Shown: one piece after another, positions 16,849 to 26,315 of the stretch
Position numbering within the stretch: position 1 is the stretch's first letter
How the letters are laid out: each line of letters opens with the position of its first letter
Source: an uncultured Psychrobacter sp.
Lineage (GTDB): Bacteria > Pseudomonadota > Gammaproteobacteria > Pseudomonadales > Moraxellaceae
Assembly: GCF_947488565.1 (NCBI RefSeq)
Contig: NZ_CANKZC010000006.1
Span: 62,001 to 126,000, forward strand
Length of the DNA: 64,000 bases
Direction: 5' to 3'
Notes under the pieces: model-generated
The model's database searches: none
Seen by the model: only the letters and a program-made list of their open reading frames with translations
What the model was told of the DNA's origin: nothing
Program-made: the position numbers and the translations under genes

Positions 16849-17001
16849 AGTTTAATCCTCATTATTATTTGATCTTTCATTTCATGATCGACGAATCTAT
16901 GCTGCCAGATACGTTCAATCTTAACATAGTACGATTGACTATAGACTTTTCCCAAGCGAGCAGTTAGGGTAAATGCTCTACAACTTACTTCGGTTTATTC
17001 T

Positions 17002-17964
17002 ATGTCCGAGCCTATTGCTCATTCATTGTCCATACTTACAAATCACGCGCCTTGGGAAGCGTACCAGCGACCTTATGTGCGTGATTTGGCTTATGTGCTG
17101 GCATGCCCCAATGTATTGACAGGATGGCTGGATTTTGCACCCTATCAAAACACACATACGGTATCGGTACACAGTGCCAGCTTTTGGCAACAGCAGTTTG
17201 ACGCATATCAGCAGCGTTTAGAAGAGCTTGATACCACCAATGCTTACCAGGAGTTGACGCGCTATCTACTGACACGACCCAGTCCCAATCGTTTGGGTTT
17301 TCACTTTGAGGGGTTATTGTCTTTTTGGTTAGCAGATGGTTTTGCACGCCAGTTGCATCCATATGAGACACTCGCTAGTAATGTACAGCTATTTAATGGC
17401 AAGCAAACCTCTGGCGAGCTTGACTTGATTTTATACAACCATAAAGAGTCAGTCACTGAACATTGGGAGCTGGCCATTAAGTTTTTTATGGGATCAGCGC
17501 CTTTTGCGCCTGAAAACTGGGTTGGGATTAACTCAAACGACAATCTACAGCGCAAAATGACCCATATGCAGACCAAACAATTCCGTACTATATGGGTAGA
17601 TACTAAGGATCATGGGCAAGTCAAAATTGATAAGCGTTATGGTGTTATAAAAGGACGGTTCTTTTTACCCATCAATACGACTGATTTTATTTATCCCGCT
17701 TGGCTTTCACCAAGCTTTCCTATGCATGAATGGTGCGACAAATGGGATAAATATAATCTAACGACAATTGATATGACGAGCCTTCGACGCGCAAATTATA
17801 TCGAATGGTTTACGAAACGCAGCTTTTATGACAGCTACGGTGGACATAAAACACAGATAGTTTGGCCGGACGATACGCTACCCAGAACAGGGCTATACTT
17901 TGAAGGTGATAAGCCGATAGTCATTTATCCTAAGCGGCGTGATCCTAAAATAGATAACACTTAA
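17002..17964 (+). CDS. DUF1853 family protein
   Basis: The 320-residue cytoplasmic protein shows the DUF1853 pattern: YVRDLAYVLACPNVL near the N-terminus, LGFHFEGLLSFWLAD (about residue 100), SGELDLILYNHKESVTEHWELAIKFF, which resembles a nuclease-type D-(x)n-E-x-K core (D140, E156, K160 approximately), and WVGINSNDNLQRKMTHMQTKQF. The family has unknown function; a PD-(D/E)xK-like fold has been suggested to me only by this pattern. It lies divergent to the YdhR gene. Start at 17002 is the only reasonable ATG. Confidence 0.82.
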   Translation: MSEPIAHSLSILTNHAPWEAYQRPYVRDLAYVLACPNVLTGWLDFAPYQNTHTVSVHSASFWQQQFDAYQQRLEELDTTNAYQELTRYLLTRPSPNRLGFHFEGLLSFWLADGFARQLHPYETLASNVQLFNGKQTSGELDLILYNHKESVTEHWELAIKFFMGSAPFAPENWVGINSNDNLQRKMTHMQTKQFRTIWVDTKDHGQVKIDKRYGVIKGRFFLPINTTDFIYPAWLSPSFPMHEWCDKWDKYNLTTIDMTSLRRANYIEWFTKRSFYDSYGGHKTQIVWPDDTLPRTGLYFEGDKPIVIYPKRRDPKIDNT

Positions 17965-18035
17965 TCGTTATTAACATATTAATGCAAGCTTTACCTTTTA
18001 ACTATCAACTATCAATCATCTAGCTTAATGATAGC

Positions 18036-19253
18036 CTACCATGAGTAACGTCCATATAAGCTAACCTCACTGCGCTGGGCTTTTTCTGAGTCAAGACTGT
18101 CCGTGAGTAGCTTGATGCCGCCATACTGACTGTCTACCGCAAGCCCCAATGCTTGTGTTTGTGGCTCTATCAAGCCAGTGATAGTGAGTGGATAGTAATC
18201 TTCATTGGTTTGATAGCCTGCTGACAACTGATATAAGTCTTGGATATCATTCACTTGACCATGGACACCGAGCTGCCATTGAGGGTTCAGCTGATGTATC
18301 AGACTGCCTTCAACGCGCCATGGTAATGTTTGCGTAATGTTATCAGTATCGAGTTGACCTTCGGTCATATCAACAGGTCGTCTATTGGCATCATAATCTA
18401 ATACATATTGCGTACTGGGCGTGTCTTTCCAATGCATACGTCCCAGAAGATCGTAACCACGTATAGATAACTGCGTACGATCGGTTAATGCGCCTGTCAA
18501 ATTTATATCTAACGAATAACCATATCCCGTTGGCTTTTTAGGATACCAATTGAGGTTCTCTTCTCCAAGTGCTGGCTCATCGTAATAGTAATCTACATAA
18601 GTCTTTGTGCTGCTGAGACGATCTATATTTCTAACTGTTTCGCCATCAAGATATGCTTGCGATGTAATACTGCCCCTAGCTTCACCATCAAGCAGATGTA
18701 ATCCCTTCCAAATGTTGGCATAAGTCGTTAGCTGCCAATTGGACGTTAATTGCTGAGCAAACCCTACGTTTGCGCCGATACGTTCATTATGCTGAGCGTC
18801 TAACTCTACAGCATAAGTCTGATTTTGATTGGGGAGTTGCTTGTTTTGATACTGCCAATACAAGTCTGCAGTTTCTTGATTAAAGGTCATTATATAATCA
18901 TAACGCCACGCCAGACCATAGCTTATCAGACTGTCAGCTGGACGCACATTAAGTGACGCGCGCCCCTGTGCGTAGGCATGGGTGCCAGACTCTAATGGCG
19001 CATCCCAATCTTTGATAAAAGCTGCAATAGGCTGCGCTGGACTATGAGCACTCGCCATCACTGTCCAATCAATTTGTGTGTCTGGCTTCTTAGAAGCTAT
19101 CAATGGCGTAGACACTAAAGATGGCATTAGGTTTTTCTCTAAAATAAAGTCATCACCAGTAAGTTGATAAGTCACTGACGGCTCTTGCGCGATAGCAGAG
19201 ATTGAAACACCTATACTTATAATAACCAATATATTGCGTATGATAGTGACCAT
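18036..19253 (-). CDS. Probable outer-membrane beta-barrel protein
   Basis: The mature protein is rich in alternating polar/aromatic strands (SLISYGLAWRYDYIMTF, QTYAVELDAQHNERIGANVGF, WQLTTYANIW) and ends with the C-terminal aromatic pattern typical of outer-membrane barrels (SEVSLYGRYSW, terminal W). The chosen start at 19253 gives a signal peptide (MVTIIRNILVIISIGVSIS then AIAQ). An upstream in-frame ATG at 19370 would add 39 residues and lies just after a terminator T-run, so it is less likely. It is downstream of the large lipoprotein gene, on the same strand, with a terminator between. I do not recognise a named family. Confidence 0.7.
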   Translation of the reverse strand: MVTIIRNILVIISIGVSISAIAQEPSVTYQLTGDDFILEKNLMPSLVSTPLIASKKPDTQIDWTVMASAHSPAQPIAAFIKDWDAPLESGTHAYAQGRASLNVRPADSLISYGLAWRYDYIMTFNQETADLYWQYQNKQLPNQNQTYAVELDAQHNERIGANVGFAQQLTSNWQLTTYANIWKGLHLLDGEARGSITSQAYLDGETVRNIDRLSSTKTYVDYYYDEPALGEENLNWYPKKPTGYGYSLDINLTGALTDRTQLSIRGYDLLGRMHWKDTPSTQYVLDYDANRRPVDMTEGQLDTDNITQTLPWRVEGSLIHQLNPQWQLGVHGQVNDIQDLYQLSAGYQTNEDYYPLTITGLIEPQTQALGLAVDSQYGGIKLLTDSLDSEKAQRSEVSLYGRYSW

Positions 19254-19370
19254 TTGATCGTGTACCTGAGAAGACTTGATAGATTGAGGTGAAAGAAAGC
19301 TTTGTATAAATGGCATATGAATGAATGGGCGCAAAAAAAGCACAATCTTCTTCCATAAATTAAAAGGCAC

Positions 19371-19403
19371 AAAAAAGAGACAGGGCTAGCTGTCTCTTTT
19401 TTT
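19371..19403 (-). terminator. Terminator of the lipoprotein gene
   Basis: AGAGACAG (19376-19383) and CTGTCTCT (19390-19397) form a hairpin with A-runs and T-runs on both sides. It follows the stop codon of the 19432-20955 gene. Confidence 0.85.
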
Positions 19404-19431
19404 CCATGATCAATATCTCAAATACATATCA

Positions 19432-20955
19432 TCACTGACCTAGAGGAATAAAGCTGTTGTCTTTAAATTTGGCGCTTACTGTACCGTTGTTCTGTAATAG
19501 CTCACCAAAGACTTTACCATTGACCTTGATATCAGCAAATTTACCCGTTTTGGGGTCTTGTATGATGAATTTATTATCGACATCGAATTTTAGCTTAATG
19601 GCGGCATTATTTTGGGTAATATCAAGTTGTGTACACTTGCAACTGATATTATATTGAGTGTCCAAGATGGTTTTACCTGTCACGTACAGACTTTTACCGT
19701 CTACGCTTGCTTTTAAACCTTGCAGTTCTACCACATCACGCGCTGTACGTTTTAGGTTCGCTTGAATATCTAAAGGTATAATCGCAGTCGAAGTCGCAGT
19801 CTCTTTTGTCACGTTACCCTTAAGAGACATAACAATCTCTACTCCAACGAACTTACCAGCAGCCTCTTCAATATTACCTTCTTGGGTTACTTTGATAACG
19901 TTTTTGATATCGGTTTCATTAGCAACCGCGTTTAGCGAAATGGCGACATCTGTTGCAGGCTTTTCTTTGAGTAATTCACCCGTCAGCTTAATAGCGGTTG
20001 GCAAAGTTCTGACCACCAAGGTGCCATCAGCAAGCTTGCGACTCATATCTAAAAACCCTAGCTCAACGTCACGGGCTTCAATGATACTATCGTTGGCTTT
20101 AAGTTTTACATTATCCAGTTTTATGACCGCTTTTTCTAAAGTAATGCCGGCTCTATTGACGTCATTTATATCAAACTCATCATTAACCAAGACTTTATCA
20201 CTAAATTGCGCATTAACCGTTGCGCCTTGTGAAGTTGAGCTCAAAACGACCGCGTCCGCTTTTGAACCGATGTCAAGACGATTGAAACCATAACGGCCTG
20301 TAAAATTATCAGTACTGCTATTAGAAGCCAATGAGTTTTCAAATTTATCGTAGGTTATCTTAAAAGAATCTTTGGTGACTGTTGTATCTGTAACATTGGT
20401 TAGCGGATTATAGTTATGTTCCAAACGTTCACTATTCACAAGCGTAGTGCCAGACAGTTTGAATTTACCATTGGTATCAAGCGTTGCAAGAAAATCATCG
20501 CTTGGCTGTAGCTTATCGTTATAGAATCTGTCCCAATAAAAATCGCTGTCCAATCCTTTATCTATTACTTCTTGCAGATCACCCTGATCTCTTAATAAAG
20601 CGACATCTGCTGCATCCAGTTTTGCTATTGAATTCTCTTTCATGTATCCATGTAAACCTTCAGCAATCTCAAAGGTTAGGTTGACTCGGGCTTGCTGCTG
20701 TTCGGTCAAAATCTCACTAGCGTCTTCATAAGCATCTTCGATTGCTTTGTTATCTAAAATAAACTGCTTCGCAGTATTGATGATGCTTTTAGCTTGCTCA
20801 AGCTCAGACAGTGTATTGTTTACAGGAGGCTTAGAAGGTACAGCTGAGCCATTATTGTTAGAGGCCGTAGTGCTAGTATTGTCACTATCGCTACCGCACC
20901 CTGCTAATGCTAAAGTGCTGGCGAATGCTAGCGCAGTCAGTTTGAAAAACTTCAT
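19432..20955 (-). CDS. Large lipoprotein of unknown function
   Basis: The 507-residue protein has a classical lipoprotein signal (LALAGC, acylated Cys20) followed by a Ser/Asn/Thr-rich linker. The rest is beta-rich with many repeated KLxGT, xNVTKxT and DNKFI type strands, compatible with a periplasmic or outer-membrane-anchored beta-sheet protein. Sorting residues after the Cys (GSDSD) have no Asp at +2, so outer-membrane location is expected. No family recognised; there is no enzyme motif. The neighbouring barrel gene suggests a joint surface function. Confidence 0.75.
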   Translation of the reverse strand: MKFFKLTALAFASTLALAGCGSDSDNTSTTASNNNGSAVPSKPPVNNTLSELEQAKSIINTAKQFILDNKAIEDAYEDASEILTEQQQARVNLTFEIAEGLHGYMKENSIAKLDAADVALLRDQGDLQEVIDKGLDSDFYWDRFYNDKLQPSDDFLATLDTNGKFKLSGTTLVNSERLEHNYNPLTNVTDTTVTKDSFKITYDKFENSLASNSSTDNFTGRYGFNRLDIGSKADAVVLSSTSQGATVNAQFSDKVLVNDEFDINDVNRAGITLEKAVIKLDNVKLKANDSIIEARDVELGFLDMSRKLADGTLVVRTLPTAIKLTGELLKEKPATDVAISLNAVANETDIKNVIKVTQEGNIEEAAGKFVGVEIVMSLKGNVTKETATSTAIIPLDIQANLKRTARDVVELQGLKASVDGKSLYVTGKTILDTQYNISCKCTQLDITQNNAAIKLKFDVDNKFIIQDPKTGKFADIKVNGKVFGELLQNNGTVSAKFKDNSFIPLGQ

Positions 20956-21243
20956 AAAACAATCCTTTATTGGTAAGACCTAGTTGAGGTAATGACAGTA
21001 AATGTGATTTGAATAGATGATTGTCTGACCTAACACTAACAAAACTTTTGTCAAAACTTATGTTCACTAATCAATAATGGAATAGTATAATCATTTACTG
21101 CCTAAGTCCATACAATAATCCGTTATATTGTAAAAGATATTCAAACGTTGGCACAGAAGTCTATGGGTTTCATCATAAAAAGAAGCTAGATACAAGCAGT
21201 ACCTGACTTTGATGAACTGACAGTCGCTGAATGAGCAATAGTA

Positions 21244-21795
21244 TTACGCTTCATAAGTTTCAATAACCTGCATCAGCTCGTATCTCAGTATATCGACACT
21301 TGGTATGCGCTCAGCATGAAACCTGACAATCGGGATCCCTGCACTTGCTAGCGCTTTGTCCTTTTTGTCATCAGCCTTTTGTCTTGATTTACTAGTGTGC
21401 GTCCAGTCGTCAAGCTCGATGGCAACCAATGTCGTCTGCGCATCGATATCAGTAATAACATAATCGACACTTTGACGGCAGATACGGTTGAACCAAAAGC
21501 TACGCTCAGAGGCTTCTTCACTATCAGCATTGATGATACGAGAAAGTTGCACTTGTACAAATATATGATATTCAGGCAAGGCGTTTTTGAGTTTTTGAAA
21601 AAATATGACTTCAGTATCTGTCATGATAGGCATCGGTGCAAACGGCCAAATAGCCAAATCATCACCGCGTACAGGGGCTGGATTAGGTTCAATATTTTTA
21701 TGAGCTTGATATCTTGATAATAATTTCGGTAAGACAACGAACCCCAAAAAACTTAAGGCTAATACTAAAAACACAATGCCAAATGACATAATCAT
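21244..21795 (-). CDS. DUF2726 protein with N-terminal membrane anchor
   Basis: The 183-residue protein has one membrane segment (about residues 4-24, FGIVFLVLALSFLGFVVLP) and then the DUF2726 domain: TEVIFFQKLKNAL, VQLSRIINAD, VDYVITDIDAQTTLVAIELDD followed by WTHTSKSRQKADDKKDKAL and AGIPIVRF. The VDYVI...ELDD...RxxDxxKD pattern recalls restriction-endonuclease-like folds, and DUF2726 has been placed near them. Function unknown. It stands alone, with a 288-base gap before the lipoprotein gene. Confidence 0.85.
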   Translation of the reverse strand: MIMSFGIVFLVLALSFLGFVVLPKLLSRYQAHKNIEPNPAPVRGDDLAIWPFAPMPIMTDTEVIFFQKLKNALPEYHIFVQVQLSRIINADSEEASERSFWFNRICRQSVDYVITDIDAQTTLVAIELDDWTHTSKSRQKADDKKDKALASAGIPIVRFHAERIPSVDILRYELMQVIETYEA

Positions 21796-21970
21796 ACCTT
21801 ATAAAGTTTTAAAACGATTAACTTTAGAGTTTTCTAAATAGTCAATCGCAACGTAGTAACCATTATTGGCTAACACGTTCTACAGAGAAAAGTAAATGAG
21901 CCATAAATAGGGCTTATATTATCTAAGCAATACTATCTGAGCTAATAATTAGCTACAATTTATAAATTAA

Positions 21971-21997
21971 AAAACACGACATCAGGTGTCGTGTTTT
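21971..21997 (-). terminator. Terminator downstream of the SPOR gene
   Basis: AAAACACGAC (21971-21980) pairs with GTCGTGTTTT (21988-21997). In the leftward direction it gives a T-run after the SPOR protein gene. Confidence 0.75.
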
Positions 21998-22075
21998 GGA
22001 TGTTATGCAAGTAAAAGTATTATCAAAATCTAGTATATTAACCAGCTTTTATATTCAATAAAATCTATCGACCAT

Positions 22076-23314
22076 TTAACGCCAATACAGTACCCACGCT
22101 CCTGAGGTATCAACTTGAGAGTCTGTATTAATCTTGTCCTTTAGTGCCAGTGCCGCAACTTTTCCGCGCTCAGGACCGACGATGACGCGTACACCGCGAC
22201 TAGTAACACTGGTTTTGACTTGATAGCCGGCAGCTTTAAACTTTTTGGCTACTTCATCAGCTGAAGACTGATTGCTTGCCAAAGCGACTTGTACCCCGAA
22301 GCTGCCTTTCGCATCAGTTTCTCGAACTTCTTTACGCGCTTCGCGTAGCTTTTGTTGAGCTTCTCGTTTGGCATCAGCGGACTTTTTGGCGGCAGCTGCT
22401 TCACGCTCTAAGCGCTCAACCTGCTTACGTGATGGAATAGTGAGCTCTTGTCCGACTTGTAATGAAGTAGATGAGGATATATCGTTGGCTTGAGCCAGAG
22501 CTTCAACTGGCACATTATACTGGCGTGCTAGTTTGATTAAACCATCGCCTCTTTTGACAGTATAATCTGTAGGGGCTGTCGGTGCAGCTGTTTTGCTGGC
22601 TTGCTCTTCAGCCTGCTTCTGCTGTTTGGCTGCTGCTTGTGCTTCTGCCTTTTTCTTAGCATCAGCTTTTTTCTTAGCTTCTGCTTCTGCTTCTGCTTCT
22701 TTTTTAGCCTGAGCTTCAGCTTGCTCTTTTGCGTCAGCTCGCTTTTTGTTATCTGCTAATTTTTTTGCTTCGGCCTGTTGAGCAGCTTTTTTGGCTTCTT
22801 CTTTCTCAGCCGCTTGAGCTTTTTGTTTTTCGTCATTGGTTGTGTTTGTTGTGGCATCAGTACGCGCTTGCACAGTTGGTGTTGTAACTGTTGAGCTATT
22901 TTCTACTTTCGTATCTTCATCCTTTGCTGGCATAGCGTTGGCAACATACTGCTGGTTTTCTGCGCGAGATTTTGCCAGTGCCTTTGCTTCTGCACTCTCC
23001 TGCTCTGCCAAAAACTGCTGAGCGCGCTTCTCTTGTTCTGCAACACGAGCCGCACGTTCTTTTTGCTTTTGTGCCAAGATACGTTTTTCAGTTTCGATAT
23101 CTGTGGTTAATGGTTCTACAGTTGTTTGTTCAGTTGATGATTTTTCGACGATAGCAGCGGGCGTTGCTGGCTTATCATTAGTACCGATTTGTTGCACCAT
23201 GGCGTATAGCATGACGCTACCGCCTATAATCATCCCGATGCCCAATAAGGCTTGTCTCGAAAAATTCATCCGTTTACGTCTCTTAGTTGGTTGATAAGGT
23301 TGATGGCTAGGCAT
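22076..23314 (-). CDS. LysM and SPOR domain cell-division-type protein (DedD/FtsN-like)
   Basis: The 412-residue bitopic protein has a basic cytoplasmic start, a membrane segment (about residues 21-41), a very long Ala/Lys/Glu-rich low-complexity stretch (about 90-240, predicted helix or coiled coil), a LysM module (about 250-294) and a SPOR domain (about 337-412, FGVQVALASNQSSADEVAKK to SGAWVLYW). SPOR domains bind denuded septal peptidoglycan, and LysM binds glycan strands, so it likely acts at the division site. In related bacteria a SPOR gene follows folC; here it does so too. The LysM next to SPOR is less common than SPOR alone. Confidence 0.88.
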   Translation of the reverse strand: MPSHQPYQPTKRRKRMNFSRQALLGIGMIIGGSVMLYAMVQQIGTNDKPATPAAIVEKSSTEQTTVEPLTTDIETEKRILAQKQKERAARVAEQEKRAQQFLAEQESAEAKALAKSRAENQQYVANAMPAKDEDTKVENSSTVTTPTVQARTDATTNTTNDEKQKAQAAEKEEAKKAAQQAEAKKLADNKKRADAKEQAEAQAKKEAEAEAEAKKKADAKKKAEAQAAAKQQKQAEEQASKTAAPTAPTDYTVKRGDGLIKLARQYNVPVEALAQANDISSSTSLQVGQELTIPSRKQVERLEREAAAAKKSADAKREAQQKLREARKEVRETDAKGSFGVQVALASNQSSADEVAKKFKAAGYQVKTSVTSRGVRVIVGPERGKVAALALKDKINTDSQVDTSGAWVLYWR

Positions 23315-23475
23315 GACCAGTCTATATCGTCATCTTACTTTACTGCAGAAATTACTGCAAAAATTGTGTCATGTTTATAAAACGCTTTGATTATAAAACA
23401 TATTTTTCATGCTGTCTGCTATCAGGCATCTGTTAATGCAATTTTTGGACGTCAATCAGCTCTAGGAGATTATAA

Positions 23476-24849
23476 TTATTCGTTTACATCGAGGGTAGTA
23501 AGCGCTTCACCGATGGTATGAAAAGAGCCACATACTACAATTAAGTCTTGCGCTCCACTGTCTTCGATTACCGCTTGCGTGGCCTGTTGTAAATCAGTAT
23601 AAACATGTATAGCAGTATCTTCTACGTATGCAGCCAATGCCGTTTGCAGCTCCTCCATACTCGCTGCACGAGGATGATCAATCTCTGCAATATACCAATC
23701 CGTAATGGGTAATTTGGCTTGCGTTAAATGCTCGACCACCATCTCAATATCTTTATCTGCAAGCATAGAAAACAGCAGCTTAATAGAAGCCATTTGTCCA
23801 TCATTTAAGACCGCTAGATGCTGTTGCCATAATGGCTTAAGCTGATTTAATAAAAACGTCACGCCCTGCTCATTGTGCGCCACATCAAATAGCCACTGGC
23901 GATCAACCATTTGACGATAATCAAAGCGTCCGGCAAGCTTGACTGTCTGTAGTGCGGTTTTAATAGCGTCAATACCGATATCAAGTGGACTTGCCAGCAC
24001 CGCGGATAGCGCATTGGCAGTATTTACCAATGATAGCTTGGGTCGTGGCAGCTGCAAAGTTATAGCAGCATTGCTATATTGCCACGTGGCAGCGCTAGTG
24101 ATTATATTCGTTTCTATATCTGGCACGCGATAGCTAAAATCGCGTCCCGCTTGGTAACAGACAACATTATGATCATCGATTTTTTGTTGCACGCTGGCAG
24201 GCATGTCAGTTGCACCAAAAATTAATGGAATACCATCACGTAGAATGCCCGCCTTTTCAAAGCCTATAGCATCAACATTATCGCCAAGCCAATCTACATG
24301 ATCGATGCCGATATTGGTAATCACGGCTAAATCTGCATCAATGATGTTGGTTACATCCAAGCGGCCACCTAATCCCACTTCTAACACCCACACATCACAA
24401 TCAGCTTCAGCAAAAATCAAAAGCGCTGCCAAAGTCGTTATCTCAAAAAACGATAACGTTAAACCACAAGCAAGCCGTGCCTGCTCAACCTTCTCGAAAG
24501 CAGCAATCAAGGTCTGATCGCTTGCCATCTGACCATCGATACGCACGCGCTCATTAAAATCAACCAGATGCGGCGATTGATATAACGCGGTTTTGTAACC
24601 AGCTGCGCGGCACATATCGCTGATAACGGCAGTCGTTGAGCCTTTACCATTGGTGCCTGCGACAGTGAAGACAAAGGCATCGTCTTTTGCTGATTGCACC
24701 ACACCCAAATAATTAGCCACTGGCAATACACGTGATAATCCCATATCAATAGCAGAAACATGAATCTGCTGCATATAATCCAGCCATGTAGTCAAGCTTG
24801 ATTGCGCCGTTGGACTGGTCACGGTAGTAGCGTGATTCGATGAGGACAT
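23476..24849 (-). CDS. folC: Folylpolyglutamate/dihydrofolate synthase
   Basis: FolC makes dihydrofolate from dihydropteroate and glutamate and adds further glutamates to folates, using ATP. The 457-residue protein of the Mur ligase family shows VAGTNGKGSTTAV (P-loop, about residues 63-75), LYQSPHLVDFNERVRIDG, FFEITTLAALLIF, WVLEVGLGGRLDVTNII, DHVDWLGDNVDAIGFEKAGI, and FDVAHNEQG in the C-terminal domain. Length is slightly above the E. coli protein (422). It belongs to the minus-strand accD-folC-SPOR order, 262 bases downstream of accD. Confidence 0.96.
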   Translation of the reverse strand: MSSSNHATTVTSPTAQSSLTTWLDYMQQIHVSAIDMGLSRVLPVANYLGVVQSAKDDAFVFTVAGTNGKGSTTAVISDMCRAAGYKTALYQSPHLVDFNERVRIDGQMASDQTLIAAFEKVEQARLACGLTLSFFEITTLAALLIFAEADCDVWVLEVGLGGRLDVTNIIDADLAVITNIGIDHVDWLGDNVDAIGFEKAGILRDGIPLIFGATDMPASVQQKIDDHNVVCYQAGRDFSYRVPDIETNIITSAATWQYSNAAITLQLPRPKLSLVNTANALSAVLASPLDIGIDAIKTALQTVKLAGRFDYRQMVDRQWLFDVAHNEQGVTFLLNQLKPLWQQHLAVLNDGQMASIKLLFSMLADKDIEMVVEHLTQAKLPITDWYIAEIDHPRAASMEELQTALAAYVEDTAIHVYTDLQQATQAVIEDSGAQDLIVVCGSFHTIGEALTTLDVNE

Positions 24850-25016
24850 AAGAACACCTTAAAGTAAAAAGCAGCCAAGATATACAGCTGCCAAAAGCGT
24901 CATTATACAATGCTTATAACCATATAATGAGTTCAGTATAAAAATGATACGGCAGGACTGATATCTAATGTATTCGCCTTATTTGAAATCGACCATATTC
25001 AAACCCCAAAAATTAA

Positions 25017-25053
25017 AAATAGCATTTATCATCAATGACGATAAATGCTATTT
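25017..25053 (-). terminator. Terminator after accD
   Basis: AAATAGCATTTATC (25017-25030) and GATAAATGCTATTT (25040-25053) form a long hairpin just downstream of the accD stop. It may reduce read-through into folC. Confidence 0.75.
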
Positions 25054-25110
25054 AAAGGGTAAGCCAATCATGCAACATGCAACATGCAAAAACTTAAGCA
25101 CTCACACAAT

Positions 25111-26091
25111 TTAGGCGTCTACATTATCCGTATGCGTAAGCTTAGCTAGCAGACGATAAATAGTATCAATCATCTGATGACGATGTACCACTTCATCAAC
25201 CACGCCATGCTCTAACAAAAACTCAGCACGCTGAAACGGCTCTTCTAACGTCTCGCGCACCGTTTGCTCGATCACGCGCTTACCTGCAAAGCCAATCATC
25301 GCTTTTGGCTCTGCCAGATGAACATCACCAAGCATAGCAAGAGAAGCGGTCACCCCGCCATAAACTGGATTGGTCAGTACTACGATATATGGAATACCAG
25401 CGATTCTCAGACGCTCAACAGCAGCTGCGGTACGTGCCATCTGCATTAAGGACAGTAATCCCTCTTGCATACGCGCGCCACCTGAAGCTGCAAAACATAC
25501 CAAAGGCTTTTTGTCTTTGAGCGCTTTTTCAGCAGCTTGTACAAACCGATCGCCAACGACCGAGCCCATAGAACCACCCATAAAGCGAAAATCAAAGGCG
25601 CAAGCAACCACATCAAGGTTACGTAGCTTACCGTGCAAAACAATTAGAGCTTCTGTCTCGCCAGTCTTAGTCTTAGCCTCAGTCATACGCTGGGGGTACG
25701 GTTTGCTATCAATGAACCCCAGAGGATCTTTGGCACTAAATTCTTGTCCAAGTTCTCCATCTACTTGGTCCAAAAACCATTGTAGACGTTCACGAGCGGT
25801 CATTGGTAGATGATGATCACAGTGCGGGCAGACATAACAGTTAAAGATCAGTGCCGTATTGGTAATCATTGAATGACAATTGGTACATTCTGTAGACGGC
25901 TCGGTTTCAACTGCAGTCAGCGTAGCAGTTAGTTGCTGCTTGATACCCGGTACTGGGCGATTAAACCATGATTGACCAGCTTGAGAGTTATCTGTAGCAG
26001 GGCTAGCATCATCACTTTGAGTTTCGAGTTTTTTTATAGTATCAGTCATATTATTCGCCATTGTTGAAGGCTTATCGGCAAGCTTGCTCAT
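25111..26091 (-). CDS. accD: Acetyl-CoA carboxylase carboxyltransferase subunit beta
   Basis: AccD pairs with AccA to transfer the carboxyl group from biotin to acetyl-CoA, the first step of fatty acid synthesis. The 326-residue protein has a four-Cys zinc finger (Cys69, Cys72, Cys88, Cys91) and then the crotonase-like carboxyltransferase domain (DPLGFIDSKPY, VACAFDFRFMGGSMGSVVGD, ASGGARMQEGLLSLMQMA). An N-terminal extension of about 40 residues before the finger is longer than in E. coli; an internal start is possible, for instance Met11 or Met15. Gene order trpA-accD-folC is a known gammaproteobacterial arrangement. Confidence 0.97.
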   Translation of the reverse strand: MSKLADKPSTMANNMTDTIKKLETQSDDASPATDNSQAGQSWFNRPVPGIKQQLTATLTAVETEPSTECTNCHSMITNTALIFNCYVCPHCDHHLPMTARERLQWFLDQVDGELGQEFSAKDPLGFIDSKPYPQRMTEAKTKTGETEALIVLHGKLRNLDVVACAFDFRFMGGSMGSVVGDRFVQAAEKALKDKKPLVCFAASGGARMQEGLLSLMQMARTAAAVERLRIAGIPYIVVLTNPVYGGVTASLAMLGDVHLAEPKAMIGFAGKRVIEQTVRETLEEPFQRAEFLLEHGVVDEVVHRHQMIDTIYRLLAKLTHTDNVDA

Positions 26092-26315
26092 TTACTTGTC
26101 CTTAAGAGTTTAATTGTTGTCTATTCTAAGAAGCAAATACAGTCATAACATGAGCAGTTATGACTAACACGGTAGCTTATTCGCATTACTATTATCTATG
26201 TCATGATAAACAATAAGCTGAATAAATCGAGTAATTGTAACAAATTATACATCATGTTAGTTTACACACGTAAACTAAATATAGCAAAGTGATTTACTGC
26301 TATTATCATCATTAC

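Noticed and set aside
22620..22830. Imperfect codon-level repeats in the SPOR gene as a tandem repeat or CRISPR
   Set aside because: They encode the Ala/Lys/Glu helix of the SPOR protein; no constant repeat with unique spacers exists. No CRISPR array was seen in the window.
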